From assembly GCA_944321345.1 (NCBI GenBank), contig CALUKY010000006.1:1-64000 (forward strand): a DNA stretch of 64,000 bases. Reading direction: 5' to 3'. Under the pieces are notes generated by a model that saw only the letters and a program-made list of their open reading frames with translations, had not been told where the DNA came from and searched no databases. The stretch is from an uncultured Paraprevotella sp. GTDB taxonomy: Bacteria > Bacteroidota > Bacteroidia > Bacteroidales > Bacteroidaceae. Shown here one piece after another: positions 30,743-41,222 of this stretch. Within the stretch, counting starts at the first letter, position 1. Each line of letters begins with the position of its first letter. A program made the translations under genes and the position numbers.

Positions 30743-32404
30743 ATGCTGAAATCTTTATTCATTCAGAACTATGCGCTGATCGACACGCTGAATATTGAGT
30801 TTGAAAGCGGCTTCTCGGTCATTACCGGCGAAACGGGTGCCGGAAAATCAATCATTCTGGGAGCCATCAACCTGCTGCTCGGACAGCGGGCAGAAAGCAA
30901 GTTTATCAAAAAGAACGCCAGCAAATGTACCATCGAAGCCGTCTTCGATCTGTCGCGTTATGGCATGGAGGCTTTCTTCGAGCGCAACGATCTGGACTTT
31001 GACGGCGAATGCATCATCCGGCGCGAGATTTCAGCATCGGGAAAAAGCCGTACATTCATCAACGACACCCCGGTACCTTTGGCTCTGCTCAAAGAATTGG
31101 GAGAAACGCTGATTGACATCCATTCCCAACATCAGAACCTGCTGCTCAACAAGGAAGACTTCCAGATGAATGTGGTAGACATCATGGCCAACAATCGTCA
31201 GGAGCGCGAAACATATACCCGGCTTTACAAAAACTTCCGTAGCTTGTCGGCCAACCTGAAGAAAGCCATTGAACAGGCGGAAAAGACCCGGGCAGAAGAA
31301 GATTACATCCGTTTCCAGCTGGAGCAGTTGAATGCCGCGCAACTTCAGGCCGGCGAACAAAAGGAACTGGAAAAAGAAGCGGAGATGCTGGAACATGCCG
31401 AAGACATCAAGCATGCCCTGTTCTCGGTAGACGCCAAATTGAACCATGAAGAGGAAGGAGCCGTTACGGTCTTACGGGAATGCCAGCATACCTTACAGAA
31501 TCTGCAAGAAATGTATGCTTCGGCCGAAGAAATGGCCAGCCGTCTGCAAAGCTGTTATATAGAACTAAAAGATCTGGCCAAGGAAATAGCCTATGAGGCT
31601 GAACAGATTGAATATAATCCGGAACGGCTGAGTTATGTAAACGAACGCCTGAACACCATTTACTCACTCCAGCAGAAACATCATGTAGACACACTGGAAG
31701 AACTCATTGATTTACAGGAGGATTATATGCGCCAATTGGATAACATTGAGAACAGCGAGGCGCATATCCAGCAGTTGGAACGTGAAAAGGATGCAGCCCT
31801 TGAGGAAGTCAGAAAACAGGCTGTGGTGCTGACCGGACAGAGAAAACAGGCAGCCGCACTGATCGAAGAGAAGATGAAAGAATTGCTCATACCTTTGGGT
31901 ATTCCGAATGTACGATTTTGCATTGATCTTCAACAAAAGGAAGAACCGGACGAAAAAGGAATGGACAAGATATCCTTCCTGTTCAGTGCCAATAAAAACG
32001 GCGAACTGCAACAGATTGCCCAAGTGGCCTCCGGAGGAGAAATCGCACGTGTCATGCTTTCACTCAAAGCACTGATTTCAGGTGCCGTGAAACTGCCGAC
32101 CATCATTTTTGATGAAATAGATACAGGAGTGTCAGGCTATATTGCCGAAAAAATGGCACATATCATGCAGGAAATGGGAGCCAATAACCGACAGGTAATC
32201 AGTATCACCCACCTACCGCAAATTGCCGCTTTAGGGGCCACTCACTATAAAGTATACAAAGAGGACAACGAACACGGTACTACCAGCCATATCATCCGCC
32301 TGAATCAGGAAGAGCGGATACAGGAAATTGCGCATATGTTGAGCGGAACGACGCTGACCGACGCCGCCATCAATAATGCCAAAGAATTATTAAACATGAA
32401 ATAA
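30743..32404 (+). CDS. recN: DNA repair protein RecN
   Basis: 554 residues from MLKSLFIQNY; an in-frame ATG at 30683 lies inside the previous gene and is rejected. It is an SMC-like ATPase in double-strand-break repair. Walker A is GETGAGKS (near 29-36), a long coiled-coil pair fills about 150-370, and the C-terminal half has the ABC signature VASGGEIARVMLSLKA and Walker B PTIIFDEIDTGVSG. It overlaps nothing, and the TPR gene follows 1 bp later, so the two are co-transcribed. Confidence 0.95.
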   Translation: MLKSLFIQNYALIDTLNIEFESGFSVITGETGAGKSIILGAINLLLGQRAESKFIKKNASKCTIEAVFDLSRYGMEAFFERNDLDFDGECIIRREISASGKSRTFINDTPVPLALLKELGETLIDIHSQHQNLLLNKEDFQMNVVDIMANNRQERETYTRLYKNFRSLSANLKKAIEQAEKTRAEEDYIRFQLEQLNAAQLQAGEQKELEKEAEMLEHAEDIKHALFSVDAKLNHEEEGAVTVLRECQHTLQNLQEMYASAEEMASRLQSCYIELKDLAKEIAYEAEQIEYNPERLSYVNERLNTIYSLQQKHHVDTLEELIDLQEDYMRQLDNIENSEAHIQQLEREKDAALEEVRKQAVVLTGQRKQAAALIEEKMKELLIPLGIPNVRFCIDLQQKEEPDEKGMDKISFLFSANKNGELQQIAQVASGGEIARVMLSLKALISGAVKLPTIIFDEIDTGVSGYIAEKMAHIMQEMGANNRQVISITHLPQIAALGATHYKVYKEDNEHGTTSHIIRLNQEERIQEIAHMLSGTTLTDAAINNAKELLNMK

Positions 32405-32405
32405 A

Positions 32406-34082
32406 ATGAGAAACAGATTGACAGGACTGCTGATTGCCGGTTGTTTGCTGACCGGCAATGCAATGGCCCAAACACCCAAATGGTATAAAAAAGCACAAAG
32501 ATCTCTTCTAAGCATTGTCACATTTGACGAAAATAATAACATACTGGCCTCCGGAAACGGTTTTCTGGTAGATGATGAGGGAACAGCCCTGGCAAACTAC
32601 GCTCTATTCAAAGGAGCATATAAAGCCAAAGCTGTAGACAGCGAAGGAAAAGAGCATGAAGTAAAATGGATCTGTGGTGCCAATTCATTATACGATGTTG
32701 TAAAATTCCGTATAGAAGGCAAGAAACTACAGCCGGGAATCTCCATCGCCGAAAAGCCGGCAGGCAAAGGAGAATCTGTATATATCCTTCCTTACGCCAC
32801 ACAAAAGAAAAAAGAATGCGTTTCAGACAGCATACTCGAGAGTTCTGTCTTTGAGAACAAATATCATTACTACACTCTATCGGGAACTCCCAGCAAGATG
32901 ATGGTCAATGTACCTGTGATGAACAGTCAGGGAGAAACCATTGCCATGCTCCAAAGTTCAAGCGACCAGCAAAAAAACTATGCCATCTCTGTTCGGTTCG
33001 TTTGTGATTTGAAGACAACTGCCCTTTCTGTATCTGATAATGATCTGAATGCCATACATATAGCCAAGATGCTTCCGGAAGAAGAAACCGATGCGACCAC
33101 ATTTCTACACCTTACCTCTTCTGAGGACAGCACCCAATATGTCAACTATCTGCAACAGTATTTAAACAGATTTCCCAAAAAATCCAGTGGTTATAGTACA
33201 GCAGCTGATTTTTATGTTCAAAGAAAGGATATGAAAACAGCTGAAGAATATATGTTGCAGGGAATGGAAGAATCTGATGAGAAAGACCAGTTGCACTATG
33301 CCTGGAGCAAACTGATTTATAATTTGAATATGCTTCCCGGATACAAAACATATGGTGACTGGAACATGGAGCGGGCCTTAAACGAGGCGCAGAAAGCTTA
33401 TCAGACTCACGATCTGCCTATTTATCTGCTTCAGCAAGGAAACTGCTTTTATGCGCTGCACCAATATCAGGACGCCTACAACGCATATATGGAAGTCAAT
33501 AAGACCAATCTGAGGTCCAGTGAAATTTATTTGTATGCGGCACAAAGTAAAAAGATGCTTCAGGCACCACTGGAAGAGGTGCTGGCATTACAGGACTCTG
33601 CGATGAATCTGCAAAGCAAGCCCTATAACACAGAAGCAGCCCAGATTTTATTGGCACGTGCCAACACATACATTGAAATGAAGGAATACAAAAAGGCAGT
33701 TGTAGACCTTAATGAATATGAATCGTTGAATTACGGAAAGCTGAATGCAAATTTCTATTATTTGCGCTCTCAGGCGGAACTGAACGGAAAGATGTACGAA
33801 CTGGCTGTAAATGATATCGAAAAGGCAACACAACTTGAACCGAAGAATCCCCTCTTATGGGCTCAGAAAGCAGGTACGCTTTATGCTGTCGGTATGATCA
33901 AGGAAGCGATAGATGCAGCCCGCGAGAGCATCAAACAAAATCCGGTATTTGCCGACGCACACCGTATCCTTGGAGTATGCCTGATTCAGAACAATCAAAA
34001 AGAAGAAGGTTTGGAAGCATTACAAAAAGCCAAGGAATTGGGAGATACATTGGCAGAAAGTCTTATAAACAATGTAAAATAG
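32406..34082 (+). CDS. exported HtrA-like pseudo-protease fused to TPR repeats
   Basis: 558 residues with a signal peptide (MRNRLTGLL...NAMAQ). Residues about 30-210 follow the trypsin/HtrA layout: GNGFLVDDEGTALANY, where the catalytic His aligns with Ala66; NSLYDVVKFRI, where Asp97 is kept; and VNVPVMNSQGETIAML, where the usual GNSGG is absent and the Ser aligns with Val167. From about 225 on there are six or more TPR-type helical repeats. I infer a non-catalytic periplasmic scaffold. It lies directly after recN. Confidence 0.75.
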   Translation: MRNRLTGLLIAGCLLTGNAMAQTPKWYKKAQRSLLSIVTFDENNNILASGNGFLVDDEGTALANYALFKGAYKAKAVDSEGKEHEVKWICGANSLYDVVKFRIEGKKLQPGISIAEKPAGKGESVYILPYATQKKKECVSDSILESSVFENKYHYYTLSGTPSKMMVNVPVMNSQGETIAMLQSSSDQQKNYAISVRFVCDLKTTALSVSDNDLNAIHIAKMLPEEETDATTFLHLTSSEDSTQYVNYLQQYLNRFPKKSSGYSTAADFYVQRKDMKTAEEYMLQGMEESDEKDQLHYAWSKLIYNLNMLPGYKTYGDWNMERALNEAQKAYQTHDLPIYLLQQGNCFYALHQYQDAYNAYMEVNKTNLRSSEIYLYAAQSKKMLQAPLEEVLALQDSAMNLQSKPYNTEAAQILLARANTYIEMKEYKKAVVDLNEYESLNYGKLNANFYYLRSQAELNGKMYELAVNDIEKATQLEPKNPLLWAQKAGTLYAVGMIKEAIDAARESIKQNPVFADAHRILGVCLIQNNQKEEGLEALQKAKELGDTLAESLINNVK

Positions 34083-34104
34083 AAAAAACAGGAAGCAAAA
34101 TATG

Positions 34105-34151
34105 CAGAAAGTCCTGTCATGCACGCAAAGTGTACTGACAGGACTTTTTTG
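34105..34151. terminator. bidirectional terminator between convergent genes
   Basis: AAAGTCCTGTCA (34108-34119) pairs with TGACAGGACTTT (34136-34147), with T runs in both directions. It serves the TPR gene from the left and the DUF368 gene from the right. Confidence 0.88.
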
Positions 34152-34178
34152 TATATCTCAATTCAAGCAAGCAACGTC

Positions 34179-35063
34179 TTATTTCTTTTGTGAAAGTTTC
34201 TCCAGAAAATAAACCAGGAAGAAACCGATAATGGCCAGAACAATAGCCTCTGCAAGGTAAGCGTTCGGCAGGATATTCTTTTCCAGTTCGAATCCGCCGG
34301 ACGTCATGATTTTTTCTTTCCAAGGCCATACTTTATTCAAAGAACCAAGCATAAATCCGGTCAGCAGTGCCAAAGTAGAATTACGGAAACGAGCCAACGC
34401 AAAAGAAAGCACGCGTGAAAATGAAGTGATACCAATCAGGGCACCGGCCGCAAATACGAACAAAACCTCAAGTTTTAATCCCTTTACAGCATCCATGATA
34501 TAAAAATACTTACCCAGCAACACCAGAATGAAACTGCCCGAAATACCCGGCAAGATCATGGCACAAATGGCAATGACTCCACACAGGAAGATAAACAACA
34601 GATTACTGGGTGTCTCTGTCGGAGTGGCTACTGTAATATAATAGGCAACTGCAGCTCCTACAATAAATGAAGCCACAGTCTTTACGTTCCATTCTTTTAT
34701 ATCCTTGGAAACGAACCAGGTAGAAGCCAGAACCAAACCGAAGAAGAAAGCCCATACCATAATCGGATGCGTCACAAGCAACCAAGTAATCAGTTCTGCC
34801 AAGGAAAAAACACTGATTCCGATACCCAATAAAATAGAAAAAAGGAAATTGCCATTGATCGCTTTCCAGAAAGAAGGTATCTTCCCGGTAAAGAGCAGTT
34901 TAAGACTGTGTGCATTGATACTTTTGATCGAATTGATCAACTCATCATAAATACCTACGATAAAAGCAATCGTTCCTCCGGAAACGCCAGGAACAACGTC
35001 CGCAGCACCCATAGCCATACCTTTCAGTGCCAACGTAACGTAATCTTTAATTGTTCGACTCAT
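34179..35063 (-). CDS. DUF368 membrane protein, probable polyprenyl-phosphate translocase
   Basis: 294 residues from MSRTIKDYV; 33 extra in-frame residues upstream are AT-rich leader. It is an integral membrane protein with about 8-9 helices and the DUF368 motif MGAADVVPGVSGGTIAFIVGIYDELI (near 17-42), plus a second related segment ILPGISGSFILVLLGKY, which suggests internal duplication. DUF368 proteins (PopT) were shown to recycle undecaprenyl phosphate across the membrane for cell-wall synthesis. The gene stands alone between two terminators. Confidence 0.88.
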   Translation of the reverse strand: MSRTIKDYVTLALKGMAMGAADVVPGVSGGTIAFIVGIYDELINSIKSINAHSLKLLFTGKIPSFWKAINGNFLFSILLGIGISVFSLAELITWLLVTHPIMVWAFFFGLVLASTWFVSKDIKEWNVKTVASFIVGAAVAYYITVATPTETPSNLLFIFLCGVIAICAMILPGISGSFILVLLGKYFYIMDAVKGLKLEVLFVFAAGALIGITSFSRVLSFALARFRNSTLALLTGFMLGSLNKVWPWKEKIMTSGGFELEKNILPNAYLAEAIVLAIIGFFLVYFLEKLSQKK

Positions 35064-35130
35064 AGTTAAAAAGAATTTGTTTGTAAGATTATTAAAGATA
35101 TTAATTATAATTCTTCCTGAGTATAAAGTA

Positions 35131-35168
35131 TAAAAGGGTGATCTGTAACAAATACAGATCACCCCTTA
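35131..35168 (-). terminator. terminator of thrS-infC-rpmI-rplT
   Basis: AGGGTGATCTGTA pairs with TACAGATCACCCT over a 5-nt ACAAA loop. On the minus strand it is followed by TTTTATAC. It lies 28 bp after the rplT stop. Confidence 0.88.
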
Positions 35169-35195
35169 TCGTAAATCTTTAAAAGTCTTTCAAGC

Positions 35196-35540
35196 TTACT
35201 TTACTTTAGCAACAATAGCCTTGAATGCCTCAGGATGATTTACAGCCAGATCGGCCAAAACCTTACGGTTAATCTCGATACCAGCCTTATGCAAAGCACC
35301 CATCAACTGAGAGTATGACATACCCTCCAGACGTGCAGCTGCGTTGATACGCTGAATCCACAGAGCACGGAAGCTGCGTTTCTTGTTACGACGGTCACGG
35401 AAAGCGTAAGTCAAACCTTTCTCCCAAGTATTCTTGGCTACGGTCCATACATTCTTACGAGCTCCGTAGTAACCTCTGGTTAAACCTAAAATTTTCTTTC
35501 TTTTTGCTCTAGAAGCAACATGATTTACTGATCTTGGCAT
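35196..35540 (-). CDS. rplT: 50S ribosomal protein L20
   Basis: 114 residues from [16 protein letters not shown]; the longer reading from 35576 adds an unlikely N-terminus. It is a basic rRNA-binding protein with the L20 motif [37 protein letters not shown] near the C-terminal half. It is the last gene of the thrS-infC-rpmI-rplT operon. L20 represses this operon in other bacteria; the 107-nt rpmI-rplT spacer is a possible site, but I do not see the known L20 leader fold clearly. Confidence 0.97.
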   Translation of the reverse strand: MPRSVNHVASRAKRKKILGLTRGYYGARKNVWTVAKNTWEKGLTYAFRDRRNKKRSFRALWIQRINAAARLEGMSYSQLMGALHKAGIEINRKVLADLAVNHPEAFKAIVAKVK

Positions 35541-35647
35541 AATTTTTAATCTTTTTGAATGGTTAGCGCCGCTCAATGATTACAGAGCGAACTTTAGGCT
35601 AAATCACTCGGTTAATAAATTTAAAATAGTTTACCGCATTTAAGAAA

Positions 35648-35845
35648 TTAACGTAAGCAAAGCAACTCGCGAACCTGCTTCAGGTCAGCCTTTACCACGA
35701 TATCATCGTGAACGAGGTTTCTTTTACGCTTCTTTGATTTCTTAGTCAAGATGTGACTGTGAAATGCATGATGTCTTTTTACTTTACCGGTTCCGGTAAG
35801 AGCGAATCTTTTTTTAGCACCGGAATTAGTCTTAACTTTTGGCAT
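35648..35845 (-). CDS. rpmI: 50S ribosomal protein L35
   Basis: 65 residues, strongly basic. [37 protein letters not shown] is the conserved L35 N-terminal half. It sits between infC (75 bp upstream) and rplT, the standard order. Confidence 0.97.
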   Translation of the reverse strand: MPKVKTNSGAKKRFALTGTGKVKRHHAFHSHILTKKSKKRKRNLVHDDIVVKADLKQVRELLCLR

Positions 35846-35920
35846 TTTGTTTAAATTTTAAATTATTATTAATATTAGTGGCAACGCATATACCAGGGCG
35901 TTACGCACGTTCTTTTTCTT

Positions 35921-36559
35921 TTACTCGCCTTCTACCCTTGGTCCCTGATATTCCTTTGGAGCATTAGCCTTAGGCTGAGCCTTCTCGGCTTTAACTACAG
36001 GCTGGGCAGAGACTGTCTTGTCAGCCTTCTTAGCACCTAATTTCTTTGGCGCAATGAAGATAGTCATACGTTTTCCTTCCAGAACAGGCATCTGCTCTAC
36101 CTTACCGTATTCCTCCAGATCATTGGCGAAACGCAACAAAAGCACTTCACCTTGCTCCTTGAACAGAATACTTCTTCCTTTAAAGAATACGTAAGCCTTA
36201 ACTTTGTCTCCGTCAGAAAGGAATCCCTGAGCATGTTTCAGCTTGAAGTTATAGTCATGGTCATCAGTCTGAGGTCCGAATCGGATTTCCTTCACATCAA
36301 CCTTAACTTGCTTGGCCTTCATCTCTTTCTGGCGCTTTTTCTGCTGATAAAGGAACTTGCTATAGTCTATCAAACGACAAACAGGAGGAGTGGCATTCGG
36401 TGAAATTTCAACTAGGTCAACCCCTTGACTCTCGGCTAACTGCAATGCTTTGCTTGTCGGCATGACAGTTGATTCAATTTCATCGCCCACAATACGGACT
36501 TCACGCACACGTATCTGTTCATTGACACGATATTGCTGCTTCAAATTGTCTTTCTTCAT
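35921..36559 (-). CDS. infC: translation initiation factor IF-3
   Basis: 212 residues. The N-domain ([46 protein letters not shown]) and C-domain ([46 protein letters not shown]) are complete. A Lys/Ala/Pro-rich tail of about 30 residues extends the usual length. It starts at ATG, not the rare AUU codon used for autoregulation in E. coli. It is second in the operon, 73 bp after thrS. Confidence 0.96.
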   Translation of the reverse strand: MKKDNLKQQYRVNEQIRVREVRIVGDEIESTVMPTSKALQLAESQGVDLVEISPNATPPVCRLIDYSKFLYQQKKRQKEMKAKQVKVDVKEIRFGPQTDDHDYNFKLKHAQGFLSDGDKVKAYVFFKGRSILFKEQGEVLLLRFANDLEEYGKVEQMPVLEGKRMTIFIAPKKLGAKKADKTVSAQPVVKAEKAQPKANAPKEYQGPRVEGE

Positions 36560-36632
36560 TAATTCTAAATGATGTTCTCTTCTGTTTTTTTGATTGATTA
36601 ATAAACTATGTTCTTTATTTGTGGCGGCAAAG

Positions 36633-38579
36633 TTAGTAATTATTTAGCATATTACGCACTTCTTCGTTGATTTTCTTTGCAAAATCTTCAAATTTCATGC
36701 TTCCCTGGTCACCTTCACCACGTTTTCTTACAGAAACGGTGCCTTCTGCAGCTTCTTTCTCACCAACAATCAGCATGTAAGGGATACGCTTCATCTCGTT
36801 GTCACGGATCTTGCGACCGATCTTTTCATTACGGTCATCCACAATAGCACGTACTTCCTGCTCGTCAAAATATGCCTGCAACTGCTTGGCATAGTCATTG
36901 AATTTCTCAGAAATAGGAAGAATAGCCACCTGATCCGGAGTCAACCACAACGGGAACTGTCCGGCAGTATGTTCAATCAACACGGCGCAGAAACGCTCCA
37001 TGGATCCGAACGGTGCGCGGTGAACCATTACAGGACGATGCTTCTGATTGTCTTCTCCGGTATATTCCAACTGGAAGCGCTCCGGAAGGTTGTAGTCCAC
37101 TTGAATGGTACCCAACTGCCATCTGCGACCCAATGCGTCCTTCACCATAAAGTCGAGTTTAGGTCCATAGAAAGCTGCCTCTCCATATTCTACACGAGCC
37201 GGCAAGCCCTTCTCCTGACAAGCCTCGATAATAGCACTTTCGGCTGCATTCCAAACTTCCTCAGAACCGATATACTTTTCTGTGTTGTTCGGGTCACGCA
37301 AAGAGATCTGTGCCTCGAAGTTCTCGAAATCCAATGCCTTGAAGATAATCTGAATAATCTCCATTACACGGATAAACTCATCCTTTACCTGATCCGGACG
37401 GCAGAAGATATGCGCGTCATCCTGAGTAAAGCTACGTACACGGGTCAGTCCGTGCAACTCACCGCTCTGCTCATAACGGTAAACCGTACCGAATTCAGCG
37501 ATACGCAATGGCAGATCTTTATAAGAGCGCGGTTTCCATGCAAAAATCTCGCAGTGGTGAGGGCAGTTCATCGGTTTCAGCATATATTCTTCGCCCTCTT
37601 CCGGAGTATGAATCGGCTGGAAAGAATCCTTTCCATAATGTGCATAGTGACCAGAAGTTACATAAAGGTTCTTACCACCGATATGCGGAGTGATTACCTG
37701 CTGATAACCATAACGTTTCTGAATCTTCTTCAGGAAGTCTTCCAAACGCAAGCGCAAGGCAGTTCCCTTCGGCAGCCAAATAGGCAATCCCTTACCTACA
37801 CGCTCAGAGAACATGAACAGTTCCATCTCCTTACCGATTTTACGGTGATCGCGCTTCTTGGCCTCTTCTACCAATGCCAGATATTCATCAAGCAATTTCT
37901 TTTTCGGGAAAGAAACTGCATATACACGAGTCATCTGCGGACGTTTCTCGTCACCACGCCAGTAAGCAGAAGATACGGCCATTACCTTCACGGCCTTAAT
38001 CGGAGCTGTAGAAAGAAGGTGCGGACCACGGCACAAATCTGTAAAGTTACCCTGAGTATAGGTAGAAATATGTCCGTCTTCCAGTTCTTCAATCAGCTCA
38101 TTCTTATATGTCTGTCCTTTCTCGGTAAAGAAAGCCAAAGCATCGGCCTTGGAGATTTCCTGGCGCACAACAGCTTCCTTACGCTGGGCCACTTCGATCA
38201 TTTTCTTTTCGATCTGGGCAAAGTCTGCCTCACGGATGACAACACCCTGAGGAGGCATCACGTCGTAATAGAAACCGTTCTCAATAGCAGGACCGATACC
38301 GAACTGCATGCCCGGATAGAGTTCCTGCAAAGCCTCTGCCAACAAGTGGGCAGAAGTATGCCAGAAAGCATGCTTGCCTTCTGGTGAATCCCATTTGTAG
38401 AATACAACAGAAGCATCTTCCAGAATCGGTCTGTTCAGCTCAACGATTTCATCATTTACGCTGCAAACCAAGACATCCTGTGCCAAACGGCTGGAAATGC
38501 TTTCTGCTATCTGTAAACCTGTAACACCGCTCTCAAATTCGCGAACGGAGTTGTCTGGAAAAGTAATTTTAATCATCAT
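36633..38579 (-). CDS. thrS: threonine-tRNA ligase
   Basis: A 648-residue class II synthetase that charges tRNA-Thr. Domains: TGS (1-62), editing domain (about 63-225: [17 protein letters not shown] with the HxxxH metal site, CRGPHL), catalytic core (about 245-535: [35 protein letters not shown]) and anticodon domain. Met1 and Met2 are adjacent, so the start may be one codon later. It is first of thrS-infC-rpmI-rplT. Confidence 0.97.
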   Translation of the reverse strand: MMIKITFPDNSVREFESGVTGLQIAESISSRLAQDVLVCSVNDEIVELNRPILEDASVVFYKWDSPEGKHAFWHTSAHLLAEALQELYPGMQFGIGPAIENGFYYDVMPPQGVVIREADFAQIEKKMIEVAQRKEAVVRQEISKADALAFFTEKGQTYKNELIEELEDGHISTYTQGNFTDLCRGPHLLSTAPIKAVKVMAVSSAYWRGDEKRPQMTRVYAVSFPKKKLLDEYLALVEEAKKRDHRKIGKEMELFMFSERVGKGLPIWLPKGTALRLRLEDFLKKIQKRYGYQQVITPHIGGKNLYVTSGHYAHYGKDSFQPIHTPEEGEEYMLKPMNCPHHCEIFAWKPRSYKDLPLRIAEFGTVYRYEQSGELHGLTRVRSFTQDDAHIFCRPDQVKDEFIRVMEIIQIIFKALDFENFEAQISLRDPNNTEKYIGSEEVWNAAESAIIEACQEKGLPARVEYGEAAFYGPKLDFMVKDALGRRWQLGTIQVDYNLPERFQLEYTGEDNQKHRPVMVHRAPFGSMERFCAVLIEHTAGQFPLWLTPDQVAILPISEKFNDYAKQLQAYFDEQEVRAIVDDRNEKIGRKIRDNEMKRIPYMLIVGEKEAAEGTVSVRKRGEGDQGSMKFEDFAKKINEEVRNMLNNY

Positions 38580-38672
38580 TCTTAAAGATTTGTTCTAAAT
38601 GCAAAAATACTACTTTTTTTACGAAAACAAGATTTTATCCGGAAAAAAGGCGTTACACGGCATCAAGAAAGT

Positions 38673-40646
38673 CTACTTCCGATAATCGGCATACTTCTTG
38701 ATGAGACTGTAGGAGTCATAAAGGCCCAATTCTCCGGCACGGCTCAAATCAGAAATTGCCTGTTGCAGTTTCTCCTGCTTAATATAAGTCACGCCCCGAT
38801 TGAAAAGAGCCTCGCCAAAGTCCGGATCAATTTTCAATGCTTTTGTAAACGCTTCTTCAGCCTTGACATAATTCTGCTCCAGCATATAAATATAACCTAT
38901 ATTATAATAGGCATACTTAAAGTCAGGAATCCTTCGAGTCACTGTTTCCAGATCTGACAATGCCGCATTATACCCGATTAGCAAAGCTGCAGTCGATTTT
39001 TCCTGTCCAGTACCGGCAAATGCCTCCAACTGACGGATCTTGATCTGCGCACGCAGGAAATAGCCTAATGTACCCTCCGGAGCAAGTTCCAGATATTTGT
39101 TGATATCTTCCATGGCCGCATCATAATCCTGCACGGTATAATATTCCAATGCGCGCTCCAGGTACAACGTTGTTGCAGGAGCCATTGCATCCAGTTTCTG
39201 AGCCAAGACCTCTAGGCGTGCAAAATGCTTTTGCACCAGATTACGGTCCAAAGTCTGTTCATGATTGGCCATAGCAACCCGTTGTGGCAACCACCCTGTC
39301 TGATTCAGGGCTTCTAGTTCCGGATGAAAGGCAACCGACCGCTCAACTCCTACCCTCTGCGGATGATATGTCAACACAAACATAGCCTCCGGACGCATTT
39401 CCACCTGCTTGTTCTGTATTTTTCCACGATACTCACTGCTATACTTCTGTGTATAGACAACGGTATCCTCCTCGACTAGTTTATCATAGTCGTTCATATC
39501 ACGGTCGCTTTTCTTTCGGGTAGTAGCTGCTGTTTTAAATTTCTTTCCCTGATAGCGGGCTTCCATCTGAGCCTTCATGACTTTAAATTCATCACGCTCA
39601 GCTCCATTAATATCTCCCAATTTGCGACGGATAGACGCCCGCAACTGATAGCCGGTCCAGAAAGTAGGATACTCTTTGATTACCGCAGTCAGGTCCTTCA
39701 AGGCGCCACGATAGTCTCCCGTATTATTACGCATCAAGGCCCGGTTAAAGAGCGCAATCATATTGTCGGGCTCAATTTCCAAAACATAGTTGAAATCCTC
39801 GATAGCCCGGTTATCATCTCCCACCTGAGCACGAAGCAAGCCGCGATTGAAATGTCCGATATAACTTTTCGGCTCCACTTCGATCGCTTCGTCATAGTCG
39901 CTCATGGCTCCACGCAAATTACGCTGGTGATAGCGGGCCAACGCACGGTTCACATAATAATTTGCGTTCCGCTTGTTGATCGAGATGGCCTGTGTCAATT
40001 GTTCCTCTCCAGCCTTATAATCCTTTCGGCTCAGACTGATCATTGCCAGCATTTCCCAAACACGCTCATCATATTGATCCACCTCAAGAGCCTGTTTCAA
40101 GGCCTGTTCTGCCAAAACCGTATCTTTCTGTTGAAAGGCCACCTGAGCCTTTACCGTATAGAATTGCGCTTCGGCCGGCCATTTCCGGATTACGGAATCC
40201 AGGCTGTTCATTGCCTGCTCATAATGCTCCGTTTCAGCTTCACACAAGATGTAGTTATACCATCCGTTACGGTTTTCCGGTTCCAGCCTCAATAATTTCT
40301 GATAAGCGTCACGTGCTTCTTCATACTGTTTCAGATTGATGAAGCACAAGCCCAGCAATTCATAGTTACGGGCCACGAAAGGATTCTTTTCAACGGCTTC
40401 CTTGCAGTCCAAAGAAGCCCCCGAAAAGTCTTCCAGATAAAATTTTGCCAGTCCGCGATAGAAGTAAGGCTCTGAAAGATATGGTTTTGCATTTATTACC
40501 ATATTGAAATACTGCATCGACAGCACGTAATCCTCATAGTAAAGAGCATTACGCCCCATCAACATCACCCGGTCCGCGTTGATCTGAGACCATCCCAGTT
40601 GCGGACAGGCGAGGAGCACAAACAGCGCCTTCTTGAAATGTCGCAT
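38673..40646 (-). CDS. exported large TPR protein
   Basis: 657 residues with a signal peptide ending QLGWSQ. It consists mainly of TPR units of 34 residues (for example YFYRGLAKFYLEDFSGASLDCKEAVEKNP, NYELLGLCFINLKQYEEARDAYQKLLRLEPENR, ALFNRALMRNNTGDYRGALKDLTAVIKEYP). An unusual charged insert, KKFKTAATTRKKSDRDMND (about 365-385), and a non-TPR stretch (about 390-470) separate an N-terminal array from a C-terminal one. It is probably a periplasmic scaffold. def lies 8 bp upstream on the same strand, suggesting co-transcription. Confidence 0.88.
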   Translation of the reverse strand: MRHFKKALFVLLACPQLGWSQINADRVMLMGRNALYYEDYVLSMQYFNMVINAKPYLSEPYFYRGLAKFYLEDFSGASLDCKEAVEKNPFVARNYELLGLCFINLKQYEEARDAYQKLLRLEPENRNGWYNYILCEAETEHYEQAMNSLDSVIRKWPAEAQFYTVKAQVAFQQKDTVLAEQALKQALEVDQYDERVWEMLAMISLSRKDYKAGEEQLTQAISINKRNANYYVNRALARYHQRNLRGAMSDYDEAIEVEPKSYIGHFNRGLLRAQVGDDNRAIEDFNYVLEIEPDNMIALFNRALMRNNTGDYRGALKDLTAVIKEYPTFWTGYQLRASIRRKLGDINGAERDEFKVMKAQMEARYQGKKFKTAATTRKKSDRDMNDYDKLVEEDTVVYTQKYSSEYRGKIQNKQVEMRPEAMFVLTYHPQRVGVERSVAFHPELEALNQTGWLPQRVAMANHEQTLDRNLVQKHFARLEVLAQKLDAMAPATTLYLERALEYYTVQDYDAAMEDINKYLELAPEGTLGYFLRAQIKIRQLEAFAGTGQEKSTAALLIGYNAALSDLETVTRRIPDFKYAYYNIGYIYMLEQNYVKAEEAFTKALKIDPDFGEALFNRGVTYIKQEKLQQAISDLSRAGELGLYDSYSLIKKYADYRK

Positions 40647-40654
40647 TCTCTGTA

Positions 40655-41212
40655 TTACTTTCTAAGTTTAATCTTGTAAGAACAACGGAAATTTCCCTTC
40701 AGCAAACTGTTGAGTTTGCCCTTGATCATCTGCTTACGCAACATGCTCAGACGATCAATGAACATGGTTCCCTCCAGATGGTCGAACTCATGCTGCATTA
40801 CACGGGCCAGATATCCCTCGGCCCACTCTTCGTGTTCTTCAAAATTTTCATCCTGATATTTCACATGAATACGAGTCGGGCGACGTACACTTTCATGGAT
40901 TCCCGGTACGCTCAGACATCCTTCTTCCATCAATTCCGTATGTGTATCATCGTATTCCAGGATATGCGGGTTAATAAAAGTTTTGATATAACCTTTGTAT
41001 TCGGGCAGATCATCTGATATGATATCCAGATTAATTACTACCAAACGGATATCCAGTCCGATCTGCGGAGCAGCCAGTCCGATACCCTCGGAATGCTCCA
41101 AAGTTTCATACATATCCTGAATCAATCCTTTCAAATTCGGATAATTTTCATCAATATCCTCAGCCACTTTTCTCAATACAGGCTGACCATAAGTATAAAT
41201 AGGTAAAATCAT
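40655..41212 (-). CDS. def: peptide deformylase
   Basis: 185 residues from MILPIYTYGQPVLRK; the longer reading from 41275 runs into ruvX. It is a metallohydrolase that removes the N-formyl group from new proteins. All three motifs are intact: GIGLAAPQIG (43-52), EEGCLSVPG with Cys99, and QHEFDHLEG with His141, Glu142 and His145. It lies 10 bp after ruvX and before the TPR gene, so ruvX-def-TPR probably form one transcript. Confidence 0.97.
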   Translation of the reverse strand: MILPIYTYGQPVLRKVAEDIDENYPNLKGLIQDMYETLEHSEGIGLAAPQIGLDIRLVVINLDIISDDLPEYKGYIKTFINPHILEYDDTHTELMEEGCLSVPGIHESVRRPTRIHVKYQDENFEEHEEWAEGYLARVMQHEFDHLEGTMFIDRLSMLRKQMIKGKLNSLLKGNFRCSYKIKLRK

Positions 41213-41222
41213 ATATTCTTCT

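Noticed and set aside
36969..38387. 472-codon open frame on the plus strand
   Set aside because: It lies entirely antisense to thrS, whose domains are all intact; the translation has no recognisable protein features.
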